This document shows, one piece after another, positions 58,980-64,000 of a stretch of 64,000 bases of DNA. The stretch comes from Dokdonella fugitiva (lineage in GTDB: Bacteria > Pseudomonadota > Gammaproteobacteria > Xanthomonadales > Rhodanobacteraceae), in the NCBI RefSeq assembly GCF_004342425.1, contig NZ_SLWQ01000014.1:1-64000 (forward strand), given 5' to 3'. The translations under genes and the position numbers were made by a program. Within the stretch, counting starts at the first letter, position 1. Every line of letters starts with the position of its first letter. Below the pieces are notes generated by a model that saw only the letters and a list, made by a program, of their open reading frames with translations, was not told the origin of the DNA and did no database searches.

Positions 58980-61265
58980 TCAGTGCGGCGCGAGCGCCTG
59001 CTCGACGATCGCCTGGGTCAGCACGGTCGGCAGCGCATGGCCGCGGCCGGCCTCGCCGGCGCGGAACACGACGTAGAGCGGCACGCCGACTGCGTTGTAG
59101 TCCTGCAGGAACGCGGTGATCGCGGGGTCGACATTGGTCCAGTCGGCGGTCATGAGCACCGCGTTGCTGCGCCGGAGCAGGTCGCGGAACGCATCGGTGT
59201 CGAGCACGGCCTTTTCGTTGACCTTGCAGGTCACGCACCAGTCGGCGCCGACATCGACGAATACGCTGCGGCCTTCGGCACGCAGGCTGGCGAGGCGTTC
59301 GGCCGAGTACGGCACGCCGGCGCTCGTCGCGGCGTGCGCGGCCGGCGCTTCGAGGCGGGCGATCCGCGCGATCGGCAGCAGGGCCGCGAGGATGACGACG
59401 ACCGCGATCACGCGCTGCACGGGATGGCCCTGGTAACGGTGGCGTTCCCACCACCACAGGCCGAGCGCGAGCACGGTCGCGCCGATCAGCACCCACGCGA
59501 TGGCGTCGATGCCGCGCTGGTTGCCGAGTACCCAGGCGAGCCAGACCGCGGTCAGGTACATCGGGAACGCGAGGAACTGCTTGAGCGTCTCCATCCACGC
59601 GCCCGGTCGCGGCAGTCGTGCGGCGAGCGCGGGCACGAAGCCGACCAGCAGGAACGGCAGCGCGAGGCCGAGGCCGAGCGCGAGGAACACGAGCAACGCG
59701 ACGAACGAGGAGGCCGAGAACGCATAGGCGAGCGCCGAGCCCATGAACGGTGCCGTGCACGGACTCGCGACGACCACCGCGAGCACGCCGGTGAAGAAGT
59801 CGCCGGCCGCGCCACTGCGGTTGCTGAGGCCCTGGCCGACGCCGGCGAGGCCGGCGCCGATGTTGTAGACGCCCGACAGCGACAGGCCGATCGCGAACAA
59901 CACGTAGACGAGCACCGCGACGAATACCGGCTGCTGCAGCTGGAAGCCCCAGCCGAGTGCCTGTCCGGCCGCGCGCAGGCCGATCACGGCGAGGCCGACC
60001 GCAGCGAACGTGACGAGCACGCCCGCGGTGTACACGAGCGCGTGCCTGCGCGCCTTCGCCGCGCTCTCGCCGCTCTGCGCGAGGCCGAGCACCTTGAGCG
60101 AAAGCACCGGCAGCACGCACGGCATGAGGTTGAGCACGAGGCCGCCGAGCAGCGCGAACAGCAGCGCGCCGAGGATGCCGGTGAGCGAAGGCTGGGAGCC
60201 GGGGGCCGGGGGCCGCTCCTGCCCGGCCGCGTCCGCTGCGGTCGCGGGAGCGGCTTCAGCCGCGATGCTCTCCGCTGGTGCCGCGATGAATGCCGCCTTC
60301 GCCGCGGCGAGCTGCTCGGCCGTCGCTGCAGGCAGGTCGACCGACACGTCCTTCTGCATGACCGGATAGCAGATGCCGTTCTCGAGGCAGCCCTGGTACT
60401 CCGCGTGCAGCTTCACGGTCTGCGCGTCGCCGCGGTCGCGCAACAGGCCGATCGGCAGTTCCACCTGGTCGTAGTAGACCTGGACCGTACCGAAGTGTTC
60501 GTCGGTGTGGTCCACGCCTGCCGGCCACTGCGGTGCGCCGAGCGTGATGCCGTCGCCGCCGGCGAGCGTGACCTTGCTCCTGTCGCGATAGAGGTAATAG
60601 TTCTTCGGCATCGTCCAGCGCGCGAGGATCGCCGTCGGGCTCTGCGCGATCGCTTCGAACACGAATGCCTGTTCGGGCGGCAGCGGTGCACTGTCGACGG
60701 CGCCGGCATCGGCACCGAGCTGCAAGCCGCCGCCGGAGGCGAGCACGCCGCCGCCGTTGCCGGCGAGCGGATTCGGAGGCAGGCCCGCGCCGGGGCCGGT
60801 GTTCGTCGCCACCGTCGCGGCCGCGGCGAGATCGAGCGTGACCGTGGTCGGGTGCGGTGGATAGCAGATCTTCGGATCGGTCTCGTGGCAACCCTGCACG
60901 GTCAGCGACACGGTGACGCTCTTCGCCGCCGCATCGGCGAGCGTGTACGGCAGGGTCGCGTCGATCGCATGGTGGTAGACCTCGACTTCGCCGAGGAACT
61001 CGTCCTGCTTCTTCTCGCCCGCGGGCAATTCGAGCGTGCCGAGCGTGAGCCCGGCCTGCGTCGTCTTCGCCTTGATGCGCGAGCGGTAGAGGTAATAGTC
61101 GGGCGCGATGTCCCAATGCAGCGCCAGCTTGCCCGCGCCCGCGGTCTTCGCCTCGAGCCTGAAGGCCTGTTCGACCGGCAACAGGCCGTCCTCCTGCGCG
61201 TGCGCGGCGCCGGCCGCGAGGGCGAGCAGGAACATGGCGGTCAGGCCGGTGGGCAGGCTGCGCAT
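58980..61265 (-). CDS. dsbD: Thiol:disulfide interchange protein DsbD with two alpha domains
   Basis: 761 aa, against about 565 in E. coli. After a signal peptide there are two alpha-type domains. One is around 30-160 (VQGCHETDPKICYPP), the other around 190-325 (YQGCLENGICYPV); each keeps its Cys pair. An Ala-rich linker follows, then the eight-helix beta domain (NLMPCVLPVLSLK and VASPCTAPFMG contain the redox Cys), then the gamma thioredoxin domain (GADWCVTCKVNEK). It passes electrons from cytosolic thioredoxin to the periplasm. Two alpha domains imply two delivery sites. Confidence 0.95.
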   Translation of the reverse strand: MRSLPTGLTAMFLLALAAGAAHAQEDGLLPVEQAFRLEAKTAGAGKLALHWDIAPDYYLYRSRIKAKTTQAGLTLGTLELPAGEKKQDEFLGEVEVYHHAIDATLPYTLADAAAKSVTVSLTVQGCHETDPKICYPPHPTTVTLDLAAAATVATNTGPGAGLPPNPLAGNGGGVLASGGGLQLGADAGAVDSAPLPPEQAFVFEAIAQSPTAILARWTMPKNYYLYRDRSKVTLAGGDGITLGAPQWPAGVDHTDEHFGTVQVYYDQVELPIGLLRDRGDAQTVKLHAEYQGCLENGICYPVMQKDVSVDLPAATAEQLAAAKAAFIAAPAESIAAEAAPATAADAAGQERPPAPGSQPSLTGILGALLFALLGGLVLNLMPCVLPVLSLKVLGLAQSGESAAKARRHALVYTAGVLVTFAAVGLAVIGLRAAGQALGWGFQLQQPVFVAVLVYVLFAIGLSLSGVYNIGAGLAGVGQGLSNRSGAAGDFFTGVLAVVVASPCTAPFMGSALAYAFSASSFVALLVFLALGLGLALPFLLVGFVPALAARLPRPGAWMETLKQFLAFPMYLTAVWLAWVLGNQRGIDAIAWVLIGATVLALGLWWWERHRYQGHPVQRVIAVVVILAALLPIARIARLEAPAAHAATSAGVPYSAERLASLRAEGRSVFVDVGADWCVTCKVNEKAVLDTDAFRDLLRRSNAVLMTADWTNVDPAITAFLQDYNAVGVPLYVVFRAGEAGRGHALPTVLTQAIVEQALAPH
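60246..60268 (+). repeat. GGGAGCGGC-type repeat arm inside dsbD
   Basis: GGGAGCGGCTTCAGCCGCGA, then TGC, within the dsbD linker. It matches, with one mismatch, the inverted copy of the arm at 61766-61788. On the coding strand it reads as part of the Ala/Glu-rich linker (ESIAAEAAPATA). Confidence 0.75.
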
Positions 61266-61331
61266 CGGAAGGTCACTCCGTCGGATACGGTAACAGGGGA
61301 CCGCGTTTGGACCGCGGATCTTGCAGGACGT

Positions 61332-61682
61332 TCATCGCGGATGGGTGGGGCCGGCCGCGGATTCAAGGTCCGCGCAGGCCTGCTCGAACCAGGCGAGGTA
61401 GTCCGGCGCGCCGGCGACGACGTCGAGCGCGAGCAGCTCGGGCACCTCGTACGGATGCAGCGCGGCGATGCGCGCCATCACCGCGTCGAGACGCGCCCGC
61501 ACGGTCTTGACGAGCAGCAGCACCTCGGCGTCGACGTGCACGCCGCCCTGCCAGCGATAGGTCGAGGTCACGCCGGGCAGCGCCTGCACGCACGCGGCGA
61601 GGCGCTCGTCGACGAGCGCGCGCGCGATGCGCGCGGCGGTATCGGCGTCGGGGCAACTGCAATGGATGACGACGGCGGCCAT
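61332..61682 (-). CDS. cutA: Divalent-cation tolerance protein CutA
   Basis: A 116-aa protein. The frame is open upstream, but ATG 61682 (MAAVVIHCSCPDADTAARIA) gives the standard length. Landmarks: CVQALPGVTSTYRWQG, EVLLLVKTVRARLD and HPYEVPELLALDV. It forms trimers; linked to copper tolerance in E. coli, with a general role unsettled. It precedes dsbD on the same strand, the normal arrangement. Confidence 0.94.
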   Translation of the reverse strand: MAAVVIHCSCPDADTAARIARALVDERLAACVQALPGVTSTYRWQGGVHVDAEVLLLVKTVRARLDAVMARIAALHPYEVPELLALDVVAGAPDYLAWFEQACADLESAAGPTHPR

Positions 61683-61765
61683 GGCGGCGATCGGTGGCGG
61701 AGCGGGTCGCCGATCATCGCATGGGGCGGTGGGCGGGCGCAGGCGATCGCGGCCGATGGCTGGAA

Positions 61766-61824
61766 GCATCGCGACTGAAGCCGCTCCCACAATCGATTTG
61801 CGGGAGCGGCGCAAGCCGCGATGC
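61766..61824. repeat. GGAGCGGC-type inverted repeat (hairpin)
   Basis: Arms 61766-61788 and 61802-61824 are 23-nt inverted copies with four mismatches, separated by 13 nt. It lies in the gap between the endonuclease stop and the cutA start and may act as a terminator. Confidence 0.8.
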
Positions 61825-61858
61825 TCTTGCGCCGCCCTCGCTGGAGTGTGTCTTCCGG

Positions 61859-64000
61859 CTACGGCGCCGCGTCGAATCCGTTCGCGAAGATCACGTCGCT
61901 CGGCACGACCGGCTCGCACACCGCGGGTTCGCTCGATTCGAACAGCGCGCGCGTCGCCCATTCGGGATGGTCGACGAACGGGTTGCGATTGCCCTGGAAG
62001 CTCTGGATCACGTCGTTGCGCGCGACTTCCTCGGCATCGGGCGGATCCTGCAGGTGCCAGTCGAGCAGGGTCGTGAGCAGGCCCATGTATGCCTTCGCCG
62101 CGGTGTTGCTCGTGATCGTGATGAGGCTGCGGTTGTCGGTGAGTTCGAGGTCGGGGATCACGCCGTCGTGCGCGGCCTCGGCGGCGATGCCTTCGTAGCG
62201 GATCGCCATGTAGAACATCGCGCGCGCCATTTCGCCCTTGCGGTGGTTCCACACTTCGAACGAACCGGCGTTGCCGTCCGGCGAATGCACCCAGTTCGAG
62301 TTGCCCGGGTAGACGCCGCTGCCGCCGCCGACGCCGTTGTTCGCTTCGGTCGGCAGTTCCGTGCAGCCGCTCGCGCAGTTGGAGAACGGCTTGTTGCCGC
62401 GGCTCGCGTTCTGGCTCGTGTCCGACAGCCACAGCATGTGCGTGTCGGTGTACGCGGCAAGGCTGCTGTTGGCGAAGCCGAGCGAGTTCGGCCAGGTATG
62501 CTCGCGGTTGTAGGTGAGGCCACTGCCGGTACCGGCGCGATCGCTGCCGATCGCATAGGAGCGGTTGCGGTAGACGTCGATCATCTTCGCCGGGTTGTTC
62601 GGGTCCTGCTGCGCGATCTCGAGGATCGTCCAGGTGTTCGTGCCCGAGCCGCTGTACGGGTAGATCGTGTGGCCCTTGATCGTCGCGTGCAGCGAGCAGC
62701 GCAACTGTTCGGGGCTGCTCGTATTGACCTGCGCGTAGTAGCCGTCGAGCGTGCCGGTCGCGACCTGGAACGCGACGACGACGTCGGCGCCCATCGCGAT
62801 GCCGTCGAGGTCGTGCACGCCGTCTGCGTCGATCGTGAACGCGCAGTGGCCGCCGGCGGGCAGCACGGTCGCCGGCGTCAGCGTGCGCTGCGCGCCCGTG
62901 CCCGACTCGTCGAGTGCGATCGGCGTCGAATCGCAGGCGAGCGCGAACGCGTTCGCGGTCGTCACCGGTTCGCTGAACGTCACGCGCACGTCGCTCGCGA
63001 TCGCGACGTTGGTCGCGCCGTTGGCGGGTTCGGTCGACACGACCGACGGCGGCGTCGTCGCGGGGTCCTGCGTCGCGAACGTGACGACGTGGTCGGCGGC
63101 GAGCGGATCGGGCGTGCCGTCGAGGTCGGTGACGTGCGCGGCGAGGATCGTCCAGGTGCAGGTTTCGTTCGCCGCGAACGCGGGCGAAGGCGTCAGCGTG
63201 TAGGTGGTCGGGCCACCCGCGACGCTGGCCGTGTGCGCGGCCGAGTTGGAGCAGGCGATCGTGTACCACGTACCCGTCGTCGCCACGGCTTCGCTGAAGG
63301 TGACGGCGAGCGTCGTGCCGGTCGCGACGCCGCTCGCCCCCGCGGCCGGCGTCGTCGACGCGACGGTCGGCGGCAGGTCGACCGGCGGATCGCCGGCGAT
63401 CGCGAATTGCACGTCGTCGATCGCGAGACCGTCCTCGGCACCGGCGATGTCGAGGTCGACCCAGCGCACCCACAGGTGCGCGCCGGGCGCGAGCGAGAGG
63501 CCGGCGATCGTGCCGGCGATCGCGCCGCGGTTCGCGGCGAGGTTGCCATCGAGCGCACCGACCGCGCCCGTCGTCACCGGCGAGGCGAAGTCGAGCGCAT
63601 CGACGTCGACCCAGGTCGCCGAGCCGTCGTTGATCGAGGTCGCGTCGAGGCTGTACTGGAAGTCGAGGCGGTCGCTGCGGCCGGTCGCACCGAGTCGCCA
63701 CTGCTCGCCCGCATAGGTCACGTCGATGTGGTCGACGACGAGGCCGCTGTCGTTGCCGAGCTCGGCGCCGATCAGCGGTTGCAGCGAACCGGACCGCAGC
63801 ATGCCGAGCGCTCGCTCGCTCGCGCTGCCCGTGCCGTAACTGTAGGTGTTGCCACCCGCGGTGCCGCCGTTGTCGGCGGCATAGGTCGCGTTGGCATTGG
63901 AGCCGGCTTCGACGAAATGCCAGCCGGCCGGCAGGGTCGTGCCGGTACCGGTCGCGGCGAGCGTGTCGAAGTGCTCGGCCGCGGGCGTGCCGCCGACGAG
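61859..64000 (-). CDS. Secreted endonuclease I family protein with Ig-like domains, 3' part
   Basis: The frame stays open to the right edge, so the N-terminus is missing. The visible order from the N side is: a beta-rich domain (FDTLAATGTGTTLPAGWHFV, IDDVQFAIAG), two Big_5-type Ig-like domains (PAAGASGVATGTTLAVTFSE; PANGATNVAIASDVRVTFSE), then an endonuclease I domain with YNREHTWPNSLG (catalytic His), GNKPFSNC and HSPDGNAGSFEVWNHRKG, where it should cleave DNA non-specifically outside the cell. It ends SDVIFANGFDAAP, the motif shared with the cluster at the other end. Confidence 0.9.
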   Translation of the reverse strand, partial: LVGGTPAAEHFDTLAATGTGTTLPAGWHFVEAGSNANATYAADNGGTAGGNTYSYGTGSASERALGMLRSGSLQPLIGAELGNDSGLVVDHIDVTYAGEQWRLGATGRSDRLDFQYSLDATSINDGSATWVDVDALDFASPVTTGAVGALDGNLAANRGAIAGTIAGLSLAPGAHLWVRWVDLDIAGAEDGLAIDDVQFAIAGDPPVDLPPTVASTTPAAGASGVATGTTLAVTFSEAVATTGTWYTIACSNSAAHTASVAGGPTTYTLTPSPAFAANETCTWTILAAHVTDLDGTPDPLAADHVVTFATQDPATTPPSVVSTEPANGATNVAIASDVRVTFSEPVTTANAFALACDSTPIALDESGTGAQRTLTPATVLPAGGHCAFTIDADGVHDLDGIAMGADVVVAFQVATGTLDGYYAQVNTSSPEQLRCSLHATIKGHTIYPYSGSGTNTWTILEIAQQDPNNPAKMIDVYRNRSYAIGSDRAGTGSGLTYNREHTWPNSLGFANSSLAAYTDTHMLWLSDTSQNASRGNKPFSNCASGCTELPTEANNGVGGGSGVYPGNSNWVHSPDGNAGSFEVWNHRKGEMARAMFYMAIRYEGIAAEAAHDGVIPDLELTDNRSLITITSNTAAKAYMGLLTTLLDWHLQDPPDAEEVARNDVIQSFQGNRNPFVDHPEWATRALFESSEPAVCEPVVPSDVIFANGFDAAP

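Overview
High-GC DNA, most likely from a Xanthomonadales gammaproteobacterium close to Dokdonella/Rhodanobacteraceae. This is inferred from the gene order cutA-dsbD-tlpA-like-aroQ-accB-accC-prmA-(DUF3426)-fis-purH-purD, from bfd-bfr next to rppH, from the bactofilin-erpA-nudC-ampE run, and from GGGAAT-type and GGAGCGGC-type intergenic repeats. No marker gene such as 16S rRNA is present, so the taxonomy is an inference.

1-20.7 kb: a cluster of secreted surface-type proteins. It begins with the end of a cadherin/Ig-like repeat protein. Four paralogous right-handed beta-helix proteins of about 360-480 aa follow (1919, 3652, 4941, 13015), with two larger paralogous beta-helix proteins (7613-10216 on the minus strand, 14389-16923 on the plus strand), a membrane-anchored serine hydrolase, and a DUF1800/DUF1501 pair. 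Most of the secreted proteins end in one short motif, [IVL]-F-x-[DN]-[GA]-[FL]-[DEQ]. The DUF1800 protein carries the motif just after its signal peptide. Five genes in this region share a bipartite upstream element, (G/T)(A/G)AT(C/G)(G/C)-N13-(T/A)TTCAT(T/C)G(G/A).

20.7-28.3 kb: a hypothetical protein, a LysR regulator, an ECF sigma factor next to a transmembrane Ser/Thr kinase with a repeat-rich C-terminus, an SPFH/prohibitin-like protein and an anchored protein of unknown function.

28.3-32.5 kb: a decayed genomic island beside an elongator tRNA-Met. It holds an AT-rich stretch, a hexamer microsatellite, orphan hypotheticals, a DUF2188 protein, a truncated LigD-type ligase, a possible SRAP-like fragment, IS3-type fragments and a truncated tyrosine integrase that starts next to the tRNA 3' end.

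32.6-40 kb: core genes. These are rppH, Fur-box-preceded bfd with bfr, a degenerate EAL protein, hemJ, a DUF6776-like protein overlapping a bactofilin, erpA, nudC and an ampE-like gene. 40.2-44.2 kb: a four-gene operon (PepSY, DUF2271, PepSY-TM/flavodoxin-reductase fusion, ApbE) that reads as a covalent-flavin extracytosolic electron-transfer module. The DUF2271 protein has an NqrC-like flavinylation motif.

44.2-64 kb: an MGDG-synthase-like glycosyltransferase coupled to an MFS/PlsC fusion, a TPR protein, purD, purH, fis, a DUF3426 protein, a YiiX-like hydrolase, prmA, accC, an S23-type four-helix-bundle gene inserted between accC and accB and flanked by GGGAAT inverted repeats, accB, aroQ, a TlpA-like thioredoxin, a dsbD with two N-terminal alpha domains, cutA, and a secreted endonuclease I running off the window that carries the same C-terminal motif as the cluster at the other end.
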